Source: Acanthococcus lagerstroemiae (lineage: Eukaryota > Arthropoda > Insecta > Hemiptera > Eriococcidae). From it: a stretch of DNA of 64,000 nt. The stretch lies in the NCBI GenBank assembly GCA_031841125.1, contig CM063106.1, positions 41,164,001 to 41,228,000 on the forward strand, written 5' to 3'. The translations under genes were made by a program, and so were the position numbers. Positions 51,131-64,000 of this stretch are shown here, one piece after another. How positions within the stretch are numbered: position 1 is the stretch's first letter; each line of letters opens with the position of its first letter. The notes under the pieces were generated by a model. It was not told where the DNA came from and did no database searches. It worked only from the letters and a program-made list of their open reading frames with translations.

Positions 51131-54101
51131 ATGTATGGGGGGCTGTAACGTGCCACCAACTTCGGAATCTTAAATGGAAAGGTATGCCTTTATGCACATC
51201 TCTGGAAAGGGCATATCCTGCAAAATACGAATCCGTGAAAAATATTTCAAAATTCATCAATTTTGGGGGGTAAGGGGCCTAAAGATGACCAAAATCCATC
51301 AAAAAGCAAAGTGTCATAACCTAGCAAACAAACGATTGAAAGAGGGGTTTCGAGGTCACGGATTCCGAATTACACGATTTAACCCGGTTTAGGGCTTTAA
51401 AAACCAAATTTTCAACCTAAAATTGGTTCCTATTCACAAATTTTTGACTTTCTGAATGCAGAGATTATTAAAGTGGCTTCACGCACATCGTTGAATAGGG
51501 AACTTTCTCCAGAGTATGAATCCATGAAAAAAATTCAAATTTCATCAAATTTGGTGGGAAGGGGCCTCTATGACCAAAATCCGTCCAAAATTGAAGTATC
51601 ATGACCTAGCAAACAGACTATCGAAAAGGGGGTTTTCGAGGTCGCTGATTCCGAATGCCACCCTTTCCTCCCGATTCAACCCGTTTTAGGGCTAAAATTC
51701 AATTTTAGACTCAAAAGTGATTCTACAATTTACACATTTTTGAGTTTCTGAACGCAAGTTATCAAAGTGGCTTAATGCACATCGTTCGACAGGGCAGTTC
51801 TTTCAAAATACGAATTCGTGAAGAAAAATGGCAAATTCATGAATGTTCGGGAGACAGGGTCTAACCCTAGCCAAAACCTATCCAAAATCAGATACCTAAA
51901 AGTGTTGCCATTTACAAATTTTTGAATTTCTCATTGCAGATTATCCAAATGGCCTTATGCACGTCATTGGAAAGTGAACTTCCCCCAAAAACGAATCTGT
52001 GCGAAAAAGTTTGGGTTCATCACGTGATTTCCTACATTCAGCGCATTTTAGGGCCCCGAAATTTGAAAAGGTGGTGTCAAGTACAAATTTTTGACATTTT
52101 GGCACTTACAAGACATACAGGGTTATTCAGTTTATAGGAAAACCCGGCATGTTGCGTGGTAATATGAATAAGCGGGCACACGATGGCCGTCTATTCAGAT
52201 TTAAACGCAACATTACTGTGCTCTGTGGTGCCGTGATGGACAACAGAAAATGTAACGATTCGGGGGGAAAACTTCGATGGTTTTTGAAGAATTTTATCGA
52301 AACTCATTACGAAACATGTTCGATAATCTCCGGAGAATTTCTTCGGAAACTTCGGGGAAAATCTCGGATGATTTTTACGGAATTTCATCGGTATTGTTGG
52401 AAAAAAATTCCCATAATTTCCAAAGAATTTCTTCGGGAACGTCGGGGAACATCTCCGATAAATTTTACAGAATTTCATCAGAACTCGAGAAAATCTCCTA
52501 TAATTTTTAAAGAATTTTATCGGAACTCGGGAAAGTCTCCGATAAATTGTAAAGAATTTTTTTGGAAACGGGAAAAATCTCGGATATGATTATTAAGGCA
52601 TTTCATCGGAAATCTTTGAAACAAATTCCGATAATGTCCATAGAAACTCATCGGAAATTTTTAGAAAAATTTCCAATGATTTCCAAAAAAGTTGCATCAA
52701 AATTCTTCAAGAAAATTTTTCGATAATTTTTGAAGTATTTCTGAGAAATACTCAAGAAAAATCTCCGATAATTTTTAAGGCATTTTTTCGGAACTCGGGA
52801 AAAATCTCCGATAAATTTTAAGGAATTTCATCGGAAATTGTTGGAAAAGTCTGCGATGATTTTTAAGGAATTTTATCGGAACTCGGGTAAAATCTCCGAT
52901 AATTTTTAAGGAATTTCAACGGGAATTGTTGGGAAAAATTCCGATAGTGTCCGAAAAATCTCATCGGAAACCTTTAGAAAAAATGTTCTATAATTTCCAA
53001 AAAGTTTCATCAAAATTCTTCGAGGAAGTTTTTCCGATAATTTTTGAAGCTTGTCATAGAAAATATTCGAGAAAATACTCCAATGGTTTAGTAATTCAAA
53101 AATTATCGGAAAATATTCTCGAAGAGTTTAATGAAATTTTTTTGGAAATCATTGGAAGTTTTTCCTAAAGATTTCCGATGAGATTCTTCAGAAATTATGG
53201 GAATTAGTTTCCAACAATTCCCGATAAAATTCCTTAAAATTTATCGGAGATTCTTCCCGAGTTCCAATGAAATTCTTTAAAAATTATCAGTGATTTTTCC
53301 CGAGTATTTCCCAGAAATACTTCAAAAATTATCGAAAAATTTTCTTGAAGAATTTTGATGAAATTTCTTGGAAATCATTGGAAATTTTTTCTAAAGATTT
53401 CCGATGATTTTCTTCGGACGTTATCAGAATTTTTTCCAACAATTTCCGATGAAATTCTTTAAAAATCATCCAATATTTTCCCCGATGTTTCCAAAAAAAT
53501 TCTTTGGAAATTCTTGGAATTTTTTCCCAACAAAATTCCTTAAAAATCAGCGGAGATTTTCCCGCGTGACATTCGGAATCAACGACCTCGAAAACCCCCT
53601 TTTCGATAGTCTGTTTGCTAGGTCATGATACTTCAATTTTAGACGGATTTTGGTCATCTCTAGGCCCCTAACCTCCCTATTTGATGAATTTTAATTTTTT
53701 TTTTCATGAATCCATACTCTGGAGGAAGTTTCCTATTCAACGATATGCGTGAAGCCACTTTAATAATCTGTATTCAGAAAGTCAAAAATTTGTGGATAGG
53801 AACCAATTTTAGGTTGAAAATTTGGATTTTAAAGCCCTAAACCGGGTTAAATCGTGTAATTCGGAATCTTTGACCTCGAAAACCCCGCTTTCAATCGTTT
53901 GTTTGCTAGGTTATGACACTTTGATTTTTGATGGATTTTGGTCATCTTTATGCTCCTTGCCACCCAAAATTGATGAATTTTGAATTTTTTTCACGGATTC
54001 GTATTTTGCAGGATATGCCCTTTCCAGAGATGTGCATAAAGGCATACCTTTCCATTTAAGATTCCGAAGTTATTGGCACGTTACAGCCCCCCCCCCCATC
54101 C
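51131..54101. repeat. 3-kb palindrome: long arms around a minisatellite core
   Basis: The arm at 51131-51660 is the near inverse of 53562-54101. Shared blocks include GGTATGCCTTTATGCACATC, TGCAAAATACGAATCCGTGA, ACCTAGCAAACAAACGATTG and GTTTTCGAGGTC. The left side has further diverged units of about 290 bp (starts near 51190, 51480, 51775, 51957). The core at 52263-53561 is the 46-bp minisatellite of intron 2; its sense flips at about 53070-53095. No transposase is visible. An ACAGGGT-type end lies inside at 52119. Confidence 0.8.
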
Positions 54102-55597
54102 AATTAAAAATTAACTTAGAATTTAAAAAATAAAGCTTCTAACTTTTTTATACTAAAATTCTTTATTTTTAAAATTTAAATTAATCTTTATTTTTTCAAA
54201 ATAATATTCTTTTAACTTATTAAATTTATTCCAAGAAATCCTAAAAATAGGATTTTGTAGAAAGAAAGTAGTCTGACTAAAAAAGTTCTCTACACAATAA
54301 TAAAGACGGACCGACGTACTCAAAATTCGCCGAGGAAAAAATTCTGAAAGTCATTGGCCTTTCCTTCATTGTTTGGTGAAAGTAATTTATTTCCATTACA
54401 GCTCAGGAAAATAGGATAAAAATAAATCAAAATCTATTTAGGTATGGCTTTCAGACATGTTACATCCATTTCTGATCCCAACCCTTATCGGACAAGCCCT
54501 ATCGAGGGTCATAAACTAAACATTAGGTGTGGGAACTTCAAATATATCGACAATATCGTTTTTTGAGTTACTGATGAATTCATTTTTGACGTTATTTCCT
54601 CAGTCCTCTTCACCCAAATTGTATAATGAACTTACAAGGCCATGGTAAAATTTCAGGCTCCTGAGCGACCTCTAAATACAGATGTGTACGAATTTTGTAT
54701 ACGTTATGTTTTCACTTAAAAGAATGTTTTACCAGATCAAGACCTGAACAAATATTTGAAAATCTTTCCACGTAGCTTTGTGCTCGGTCTTCTATCTCGC
54801 AACTTATTAAATAACCTTGAAACTGAACTCAGTGGTCCAAAACAACGATTACTGATATATTTGCTCGTTTGAATACTTCACCGGTCAGCCCCCTGTCTAT
54901 CAGATGACTTCCTTTTGTTTTCTCAAAATGAACCATCGCTGGTGTGAGCAATAAATGTTCAAAAGAATTTGAATAGGGGCAGTAGTGTAGGTATTACAGA
55001 AGGGTCAGGGAGACAGATCCCCTTCTGTACTGTGTTCCAAAAATGCACCTGCGGAATTTTCTATAATTATGCACATTTTTTGCTCGTGAACCATTAACCT
55101 GTCGCATACATCTGTCTAGCTCATGACCCCCTCCCCTAACCACCATAACTTATTTTTTCTACTTACGCTTCTGATATACGGATATAGGATTGGAAAACAT
55201 TTTTAAAAACGCGTTTATAAGGGGACAATAAAAGCTGCTCCATCATATTATAAAGTAGGCGGACTGAATAGAGCCCGTATTAATTTTGTGAACCCTCTCC
55301 ACGGCTTTGAATGATGTTAGGAGGATCAAACTGCACACAGTTGTACCTTGGACTTATTACTACAAAACCCCGTTGGTTAGTTCTGGAAAGGGTGGTATGA
55401 AAATAGTTACCCTTTCACTTTTAAAAATTATCGAAAGGGTTATCTTAGGTACAAGATGTACTAAATATAGTCCATGGAGTGTACGTAAGATGATCCACTA
55501 CTTTTTTCACCGGTTTTTCAATTCCGATGAGTTGAGAAACAACTGCCCACGTGGTGTATATAGGAGGCCATGCTGTCCTTCCTCCTCACCCAGAGAA
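54102..55597. other. no gene recognised
   Basis: AT-rich sequence with short frames. The frame at 55307-55606 has no domain. Confidence 0.3.
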
Positions 55598-56042
55598 ATA
55601 TCGTAAGTGTATTTAATTTGTTTGGCAGTGACTGAAAGTGATGCTGTGGAGTTAAACAGAATTGGCATTTGTTCAGGTATTCGGATTTTCGTATTCTACG
55701 TGTGTACCTCCAACCCTGCTAACCCACAAGAAATTATTATAAGCTTGCAGAAAGATCATATTTCAGCAATAGTTGGTGGAATACATTTTGTACGTTTTAT
55801 CTGATCCACACTTTTGGCCTTCATGGGCGAATAGATACTAATGACAAATAGAGGCCTTAGAATGATGTGGGACATTCCACCACCAACTATTGCTGAAATT
55901 TGATCTTTCTGCGAGCTTATAATAATTTCTTGTTGGTTACCAGGGTTGGAGATACACACGTAGAATACGAAAATCCGAATACCTGAACGAATGCCAATTC
56001 TGTTTAACTCCGCGTTACAGACAAAAATTGACGTATTTCACA
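55598..56042. repeat. palindromic element with arms of about 180 bp
   Basis: The arm at 55598-55784 and its inverse at 55868-56042 share AACAGAATTGGCATTYGTTC, GTATTCGGATTTTCGTATTC and TATTGCTGAAAT. The spacer is about 85 bp. The two 65-codon frames (SNPANPQEIIIS and SNPGNQQEIIIS) are readings of the two arms. Confidence 0.8.
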
Positions 56043-58769
56043 TCGACTTATTTTTCCCTCTGAAAATAGTCCAGCAAAAATCTGAAGGCAGTTGAAAACA
56101 AGATTGCACCAAAAGAAAATACCAGTGCTTCGCATTTTGTTCCGGATGAATTACGGATGGATAATTTAAGGACTAAAATAAGGAGGATGGGGAGTAGCTT
56201 GTCCCCAAGTTTTCGTTGGAGTTGGGAAATTTTAGTAGATGGATCAAACTTTGGAAAAATCTAACAAGTCAAAAAATATTTCGAGACTTCTTTTTCAGGT
56301 AATTCAAAAACATGTTGATAATTTTAAGCTAAGTCAGTTGGGAATTTAACGATTTTTGCCCCCTCCTCTAGAAAAATTCCTCTTAACGTCCCTGGGATCA
56401 TCTTCGGCACCAGGTCTAATTTACACACTCACACAACGTTTTACCAAAAAACAAATGAAAACAAGTGTTACTATGAATTACCTAGTTCTAATTTCATCAG
56501 CTACCAGACACTAATATAAGTAGTGTCAATGTCAAAAGCGAAAGAAAAATTCGAGGTCAATGAGAGCTCTTCGTAAAAGTCGAACTGTCAACCAGGAAGA
56601 TAGTTACAGGCGTTCGTTTTAAAATTTCAACTCGATACAACCAAATTAGCCGAGAAACGGCATAAATTACAGCCGATGCCTGGCAGCGAGACTCATGAAA
56701 TTTTTGCTGGTGTTGCTGGTTTTCTAAATTCCACGCTCGCAGTGCCTGTTTACCAACTTAATTTGAAGAAAATACTGCAGCCAGTTCGTCTATTAGTAAA
56801 TCAGCACCAGAAAAACGTGGCAGCTATTTTGAACAAAATATTTTCACGCAGGAAAACTAAGTTTAGGAAAACGTTGTACTTACCTGCACTGTAAGTGTTA
56901 TTTCGTAGGTACAACTTATCCAAATGCGTCATCTATTTAATTTACCAAATTTTGATACTTCCACAAATCAACATTCTATTTAGAAGCCAAGTTATTTTAA
57001 TGGAATTCCTCACTCCTGTGTAAGCTACGACTCTATAAATCAAGACCACAACCAGGTGGAAAAAATAGTAAGAAGCTCGTGTCCGACTCGTGTAGGTAAC
57101 AAAATCCCCGCAAATTTGTAATACCTTCTAGCCAGTTTGTTTCACATTTTCGAGCACAAGATTACTCGGACGACTAGTGACCCAACTTATTTATGGACGC
57201 GCATGTGACATTGAACAGTTCTTAATTATTTCTCAATTATATTAATCGAAATTTTTGTACCATTTTTCGTATTAAAATATTTTAATGGGTCCCCAGGTGT
57301 AAAACGTGAGTTCAATGAAAACTTGACAACATCGGACGGTTACGAGTGGAGTTTCTAATGCTTAAAATTTCAGCTTGACATGACCCCACGAAAGAGTATA
57401 TTAAAAGCTTGCGTTGAATTTACGTAATGTGATTGTGTACGTAATTGTCGTCTTTAATTTAAACAAGTTGATTTTAATTGGATTTTTTGAATTTAAGGGG
57501 CTGGAGGACAAGTAGACGAGGAAGTTAATTCTCCATCTGCCGGGTCATAAGCTAACATTCAACTGGTTTTCGTATGAAATGAACTGAGCGAGAAAATGAA
57601 AAATGTACAAGAATACGATGAAAGCATTTACATAAGTATTTTAATTTTTAAATCAAAAAGTAACATGCGGAAACATGGTTGCATTATTTTCCATAATTTC
57701 CCTACTTCATAGAATACCAAAAATTACTTATATAACTTGTTTAGAAAAAAGATGTAGGGATTAAGGTAAATAAAATATATCTGTTTGGACGAGGTGACAC
57801 AGAACAGAGGGCCAAAGTTATTAGAATCAACATCATTGGTGTTTTAAAAAAATCGATCTTTCCAAAAAGTGAACTAAAAGTTTTTCACAGGCATATTTTT
57901 CATTGTAGACACTTAAAGTAAAAGATGTCTGACGTACCAATCTAATGTTTTTTCGCCTAGTTCATGGTGACTCCTCGAGATGGCCAAATCCCTAGAGAAT
58001 ACCTAAGGCTCTGGTCCATACCACAGCGTTTTCGAGTTGTATTTTATCAAACTATGGAAGATAGAACCATTCGTAAATCAATTTTTACAAACCTTAAAAA
58101 CAGGTAATTAATTTTAAAAAAAATATATACATATATACCTATATCAGAGTTGAATAGTGAATTTTATTGAAATTGGTAGGTAACAATTGGCTGTCAGCAA
58201 ATTTAGGTAGACCATTTTCAGTATGCAATTTTCTTTGTCAAGCTATTGCTGTTGTCAAATAGAAGCAAGTAGAAGTTTTCATTGCTACTGAAACTTACAA
58301 GTACCTTAATATATGTATATTGTAGAAAACGTAAATAAGAAATGATAAGAATGAGGAATTTCATAATTTTATTGAAATTATCGGTTTCTAGAAACTAGTA
58401 TGCACTGGATAAAGGATGGAGCTGAACTGACGCTAAAAAGGTCCTACCTTCCTGCTTTTCAAAATTGTCGCAACATAAGAATTTACAACTACCTACATAA
58501 TATGAGAAGCGATATTCCATGACGGCCTCTATCCACTTTTCAAAACTTTACAGGCAGTGATGCCCAAAAATCGATTATCATTAAGAATCGGATTATTCGA
58601 TTTTTCCATTATAACAAGAAAGATCGGTTAATCGATTATTTTGGTATGTTACTGTAATGAACAAATTGAGAATGTAAAATAAAATACGAAATAAGTCAAC
58701 TTATACGTACTTTTTCTTCAAAGGAGAAATGAGTACATAGGTACTAGGTAGTAGGTTTGCCTTACAAGT
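56043..58769. other. no gene recognised
   Basis: The frame at 56676-56894 is a plausible small protein but has no known domain, splice partner or repeat match. The rest is AT-rich, with a weak copy of the 1.7-kb duplication near 56220. Confidence 0.3.
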
Positions 58770-59965
58770 AAATATATCTGTCACAGTGATAGTCGATAAT
58801 TCAGGGAATGTCGACAATAACTAGTGATTGTGTACATTAACTAGTGATTATCGAGAATCGCTAGCAGCTTGTAGTGAAAGTTGATAATTATCAGACAATA
58901 TCAGATTTCCCAGGTTTCAATGCATTGTAGTGTCATAAAAACGAATCGTCATTTCTTATCCGTAAATTACTTTAAGAATTATTGGGATTTCTTCTTCTTT
59001 TTTGTGCGACACTTTAGTAGTGACATGACACAGAATTTTGTGAATTTTATGAGAAATTCTCAGCTTTTCTAACTCGTTTATAATAAAGGGTGGTCAAAAA
59101 TGGATTAGCGCTGTGTTCATCTTTGGACAGGTTGCTGGCCAAAGATGGTGAAATCCAGGGCCGTGTAGAGAAAATCCGGATCCTGGGGGGGGGGGGTGTA
59201 AAAAGTAGGTAAGAGTTAAAAAAAAAATGTTTTTAGGGTCCTTTTTGTAAAAGCAGATTTTTTAGCACTGGTGGGCCCTTAGCGAGCCCCTCAAAAAACT
59301 CGGGCCCGGGAGAAAAACCCCTCCCCCTTCTGCACAGGACTGGTGAAATCATTAAATTCAAGACCCTCGCTTGGCCATGCCTCTTAATTAATGAAAAACA
59401 GAGTAAAAACCAATTTTTTAAATCAAAATCCGTTACTAATACTATGAGTGATTAGAGAAATACATTGCCTAGTGCAATTACCACCTGGAAGTGTTCGTAT
59501 GACAATTTTTCCAATTGCTGGATTCTTAAAAGTTTTGATAAGAAATCACTGAAGTTTTGAAGTCCGCCACAGATCAATCTTTTTAAAAAGAATAATGGGT
59601 GATGTAAACTTGAAAATACAACACACCATACACACGGCAGTTTTCTCTGATTTCATAGTGCAAAAATCACATTCCCAGTGTTATCCAGTCCTTATTTACT
59701 AGCAAATCTATGAGATACCTGGCCAAAGATGGTACCTTAGCCAAAAGTGGATGATTTACCCTGTACAAATGATGACCAAATCTTTCTTTTTTACCTTTTC
59801 GACGACACGAGAATCTTTTTTCAACTTTCACTACGCGTTGTTAGCGATTATCGATAATACCTAGATATAAATTATCATCTTTCACTAAAAGAGTCCGTCA
59901 ATGTCGATAATCACTAGTTATTGTTGACATTCCCTGAATTATCGACTTTCACTGCGACATATCCA
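58770..59965. repeat. inverted-repeat element rich in CGATAAT motifs
   Basis: GATAGTCGATAATTCAGGGA near 58788 returns inverted near 59925-59945, and the match runs over about 100-140 bp with many TCGATAAT motifs. Inside, TGGCCAAAGATGG is present twice. A hAT-like MITE is inserted at 59156. Confidence 0.6.
59156..59342. mobile_element. 187-bp hAT-like MITE with perfect 8-bp duplication
   Basis: GTGAAATC flanks both sides (59148-59155 and 59343-59350). The ends CAGGGCCGTGTAGAG and the inverse CAGTCCTGTGCAGAA are alike. The inside is G- and C-run rich and non-coding. Confidence 0.85.
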
Positions 59966-60935
59966 TTGATTCAAGTTGAAAGTAAGAGGGATGAATGATA
60001 CGATGATAAATACACAATACAGCCCAAGACTGCTATAGGTAGCTGCACCTTGTTAGTATTATTTTTTCAGTAGGTGTTCAGATGTTCACAATATTGTTAC
60101 CATTATTGGACTCATTACACGTCCTCAAAAATATAATAAATGGAAACTTTTTAAATAACGAGTATGTAATTATGCGAAATGATAATTCTTGTGCAAAAAG
60201 CTAATTCTCTTAATGTTGAGAAGGAACAATCGATTTCTACGTGCTGCTCGAGTACTCTTACTTCCAGGTTCGAGCATTGTCTGAAGACTGCAATTCTGTA
60301 TTCTCTCCCCCCCCCCCCAACCAATAATAAGACAACACTCAAACACGCGATGATAAAAAAAATCGATTTTCGCCAAAAAATCGATTAATTGATTATTTTG
60401 CGGGTTGTGTCAAAATCGATTTTTAATCGATTTCTTTTAGTTTCACTAAACTATTTACAGGAGAAGAAAATATCGTCTCTTGTTTATACCACATATGTGC
60501 CGCACATGACACTTACATAAGTTGCCTACTAGAACACCGACTTTCTGAATATTGGCAGGTTGATAGAATAAGAATGTGGTGCTGTAATGCGATCAGAGAA
60601 AAGGTACACAAGTCGGCTAACTTCAATTTGATGTAGAGAGAAAAAAAGGAAATGAATTAGACATAACCGTTTTCCTGTTTTTGACGGGAATTGATAGAAA
60701 TACACATCGAAAATACGCCACAGAAAGAGAATGGGAACCAGGGTGAATCATCAAGATTTTTTTCGAAATTTCTAACGCGGCCCAGGTAAAAAGTTGCCTT
60801 TGGTAAAAAAAAGTGTTAAATTTTTTTTGTAAATTGTCCCTGAGGGATTTGTCCTTGACGTTATGTACTATAGGGCTGAAAATTACATATTACGCAGCGC
60901 CTTAGAAATTCCGGTATGCAAAATTTTTACACAAT

Positions 60936-61247
60936 CTTTTTAATATTATTCATCGCGGACTTTGAATTAGTTCATATTCAAATTTTACCTATCTGTGAAA
61001 TTGAAAGCGTTAAAGCACTTACATGGCGCCTTCAGTATGGCAGATAGACAAAATACACAGATAACCTTAACAGTAGCAATAATTGAGATCTACAAAATGA
61101 GTTATTTAAAAATTTTTCCTGTCTACAACACTAAAGGCGTGAAAGCACTTACAATACTTTGTTGCTTTATAGCGCCCTCAACTTTATAGATAAGCAAAAT
61201 TTGTATACGAATTGATTCAACGTTCACGATGAATAATATTAAAAAGG
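60936..61247. repeat. 312-bp palindromic element
   Basis: Ends CTTTTTAATATTATTCATCG and their inverse match over 20 bp, and weaker pairing continues for about 90 bp (AAATTTTRCYTATCTRT, GTAAAGCACTTAC-like). No coding capacity. Confidence 0.75.
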
Positions 61248-61719
61248 TCACCTGCAAATTTAGTCCATCTCACATATTGAAGGCGGTAGACCATTGAATA
61301 AAAGTATTGGTAAAAATCAAAACTTCGAACCTATCTGCCGTATTGATGATGCCGGGATGCTTTGGGCGGTGACTTCATCAGTGTTTCCTTCGTCGTTTAC
61401 ACAACTCTTTTCCATTGTAGTTTGTAGAAATTCCTTTGTTGTTTACAAATGATGCCCCCGGCCCTCAGTAAAGTAGTGGGAGATTGTTTGACCCCTGGGT
61501 CACCTTCATGAAGGTGTAAGTTCGACATTTCATGAAAAATAACTACAAAAATTACTTTCAAATTATCGAGAAAAAAAAACACCTTAAATTTATGTTTTAT
61601 TTGGAGAATGACCCTACACTGAAGTAACAGATTTTTCACTGCGATTTCAAATAATCTTGATTCTTTGATCAATTTAACAAAGGAAAGTTAATTTTTACTC
61701 TTTTAAGATTAAAATGTTG

Positions 61720-62120
61720 AATTTTGGAGCCTAATTCGGCGTCTTGGCTAAAAAACCTGAAGAAATATTATGAATTCAGTAAGATAGGTAGGTTAAATCT
61801 TTATTCCTATATTTTGTTCAGCAATTTTCAGAAAAAAGTAAATTTTGATGTTCATTGCAAGAGTGAAATTTTTGTTTCAGGGATCCAAGTCGGGGTCTGA
61901 TTTAGATGCTGATAAAGTTTTCGAACTCAGTATCTCAAAAAGAATAACTAATTGGCACTTTCGATTTTCCAAATGAAGTAAATTTTGCGTATTTCATAAG
62001 TGAAATTTGGATTTCGGTACCCAATCGCCCCAAACTGAGCTGGATGGAATATCTGATAACTAATATTTCGAACTCAGCAACTCAAACATTTCTATTTTAT
62101 AGTTTGTACAATGGATTTTC
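61720..62120 (+). repeat. diverged tandem repeat of about 150 bp, third block
   Basis: Units with GGTCTGATTTAGATG, TCGAACTCAGTATCTC and AAATGAAGTAAATTTTG follow the same plan as the two blocks in intron 2. Confidence 0.45.
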
Positions 62121-62705
62121 ATTTGAAATTAAAAATTTATTGGCCGGCACTAGCTCCTTCTTTTTTCTTTTCTAAGTAAGACATTTACTTTTACCAAAAA
62201 AGAAATTAGGATCTTTCTGCTTGAAGATCCTCGTTAACCCTGCGTTCAGGGCCGTAGTAACGGGGGCCACCTACTCCCGTGTTTTTTGAAGTTTCAGCAC
62301 TCTGCTAATCACAGAAGCAAGTTGGAAAATCAATGAAAGTGACAGAAGCTTAAACAAGAGGATAACAGGATATATCCTACGTCTAGCTGGGAGAAAAAGT
62401 AAAATTATAGAGCTTGTGATCTAAAATCTCAGAACCCGAGACTTATTTTGTAATAGTTAATTCAGAATTTGAGAGAAATTTCGTAGACCTACCGCAACAA
62501 AAATTAGGACCTATGTCCCCCCCTCTCATCAAGAAAACTTCCTATTTACGCTACTGGAGAGTGAGAACTTTTTCAGGTTTTACCTGAAATTTTCCATATT
62601 TTCGTCGACATTTTTGCTATACCCACGACTTCGTACTTTAAAAAGGGGAAGTATGAGTGGATTGCGTTCTTAATCATGTTGTAGGCTTAGAAACAGTTGC
62701 ATATA

Positions 62706-62803
62706 AGTTGGGTGATTCAAAAAGATGTTCACATATTTACATGTGCGTTTAATGTTTACGTTTTGAATTTCAATCTGTCTGATTTATTCTAAATCACCCA
62801 GCA
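62706..62803. repeat. small palindromic element with GGGTGATT ends
   Basis: TTGGGTGATTCAAAA and the inverse TGCTGGGTGATTTAGAA face each other across about 90 bp. It is small, so chance cannot be excluded. Confidence 0.45.
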
Positions 62804-63380
62804 ATTTCCTGTACAAAACTTCAAGACATCAGGACATTTGAAAAGTAAAGACTTGCAAACGTGCATGAAATATTGAAGAAAAAAAACAAACAGATTTATC
62901 AACTTTATAATATATTATTCAGACATTAGATATAATCATACGGTCGGGAATGTATAGAAGAGAAGGGGGATAGAGAAGCCTCTCTCTCACACATTTTGCG
63001 GAACTGAGAGATTGAGCAAAATCAATTTTTAATCCACGAAATTAGATTAGCAATTAGCAAAATCCCAGATGTGTCAACTTTCTTTTTAGTTTTTTTTTTT
63101 CATTTGTTGCATGTTGATTTCAAAAATTGTTGTTAGCTGACAACATGGTCCATTAGGCGCCAAAATTAGATTACCAGTGGGCAAAAGTTTCAAAAAAACG
63201 TTGACGTTTCATGTCTTGTTACTATTTATTCATTTTTTTTAAATGTTTTTTTTAGTTCGTCCTCTTAGTTGGCTGTATCGGATCCTCAACTGGTCAGTTC
63301 TACATTTTCAGGTGACAAAATCAGCCCCCCCCCCTATAGTCCGTTTCGGTACATTCCTACGAACAGCTAGTGATCTAAGA

Positions 63381-63567
63381 CAGTGTTTCTCAACCGCCGG
63401 TCCGCGAAGAATATTTGCCGGTCCGCTTAAAATGAAATAAAGTCATGAAAAATAGTTTTTGTCACCATGATTTATTTTTCGTGTGAACTAAAACTAACCT
63501 ACCGGTCCTCAAGAATGCACCAAATCTTTTTGCCGGTCCCTGGAGTTGATTCGGTTGAGAAGCACTG
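63381..63567. mobile_element. 187-bp hAT-like MITE (CAGTGTTTCTCAACC type)
   Basis: The ends CAGTGTTTCTCAACC and GGTTGAGAAGCACTG are near-perfect inverses. The flanks ATCTAAGA and ATCTAAAG agree at six of eight positions. GCCGGTCC occurs near both ends. This terminus type is widespread among animal hAT elements. Confidence 0.85.
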
Positions 63568-63926
63568 ATCTAAAGTAATAATATTGCACATGAACTTTCG
63601 GCTCCTGCTCAGATAAGGTAGGCAATCAAGAACTCATTTTAGAAGTACGAAGGTGGGCCCAGATTTTTCTAAAGGTCTGAACTCCCTTCCTCGTTGGGGT
63701 AAAAACGTCAATTTTGAACCAAGTAATAGCTAGACTATTATATTATTAATTTTCATTGTCAGTTTCCCCCACCCCTCCCCTAATGTTTTCCAATCTTTTT
63801 TTCGACTTTGACAGAAAATATGCATCTGTGCTGAAGAGGTATAAATGAGGTTCCATTACAAAAAATCGAACTTTAATGCAAATTAAGCCCAGAAATAATG
63901 TAAAGTAAGCACAGAAATCGCAAACA

Positions 63927-64000
63927 GGGACGAAACTATGGGGTGTGGGGGTTGACACACCCCCAAATAATTTGGCAGTCGGCAAATTTCGAACTGTTCA
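63927..64000 (+). mobile_element. family A element, copy 4, cut by the window edge
   Basis: It starts AGGGACGAAACTATGGGG, then AATAATTTGGCAGTCGGCAA, as in copies 1-3. It defines the left terminus well because the flank differs in every copy. Confidence 0.75.

Noticed and set aside
52149..52589. 146-codon frame in the palindrome core
   Set aside because: It reads mainly through the same minisatellite unit; no protein-like composition.
1..64000. CRISPR array, operon structure or prokaryotic signals
   Set aside because: Repeats are diverged tandem units without regular spacers, and the only clear gene is intron-rich and eukaryotic.

Overview
The window is nuclear DNA from an arthropod, almost certainly an insect. 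It is AT-rich, has GT-AG introns from 79 bp to 18 kb, and is full of mariner, hAT-like, MITE, fold-back and non-LTR retrotransposon remains. A hemipteran is possible, but that is a guess from gene and repeat style only.

One host gene is clear and it is complete. It lies on the minus strand, in 14 coding exons from 48960 down to 10356. I assembled it by matching splice sites and codon phase at every junction. The 922-residue product is predicted to be secreted: signal peptide, Gln-rich coiled coil, six-cysteine CLIP-type domain, Pro-rich linker, then a full animal haem peroxidase domain with every expected active-site residue. A TATA box, an initiator and a short upstream ORF precede it, and polyadenylation signals follow the stop. 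The signal-peptide and CLIP exons are split off by introns of 9.5 and 18 kb. The catalytic exons all lie between 10.3 and 18.5 kb.

Left flank (1-10.3 kb): a TA-flanked inverted-repeat element, a fold-back copy of dispersed family B, a decayed LINE with RNase H carrying a small insertion, and a 248-bp MITE. Introns 13 to 3 (10.4-20.5 kb): microsatellites next to splice sites, several MITEs, and an R1-like LINE fragment. Intron 2 (20.7-38.8 kb): diverged tandem repeats, a 711-bp fold-back, an AT-rich minisatellite, family B arms and one family G copy. Intron 1 (39.3-48.8 kb): the other family G copy in opposite orientation, two family A elements with terminal direct repeats, and a mariner holding several nested insertions. 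Right flank (49-64 kb): a 3-kb palindrome whose core shares the intron 2 minisatellite, further fold-backs, and two hAT-like MITEs with target-site duplications.

I found no second host gene, tRNA, rRNA or CRISPR array. Most other open reading frames are chance frames or lie in repeats. All repeat boundaries and alignments were made by eye.
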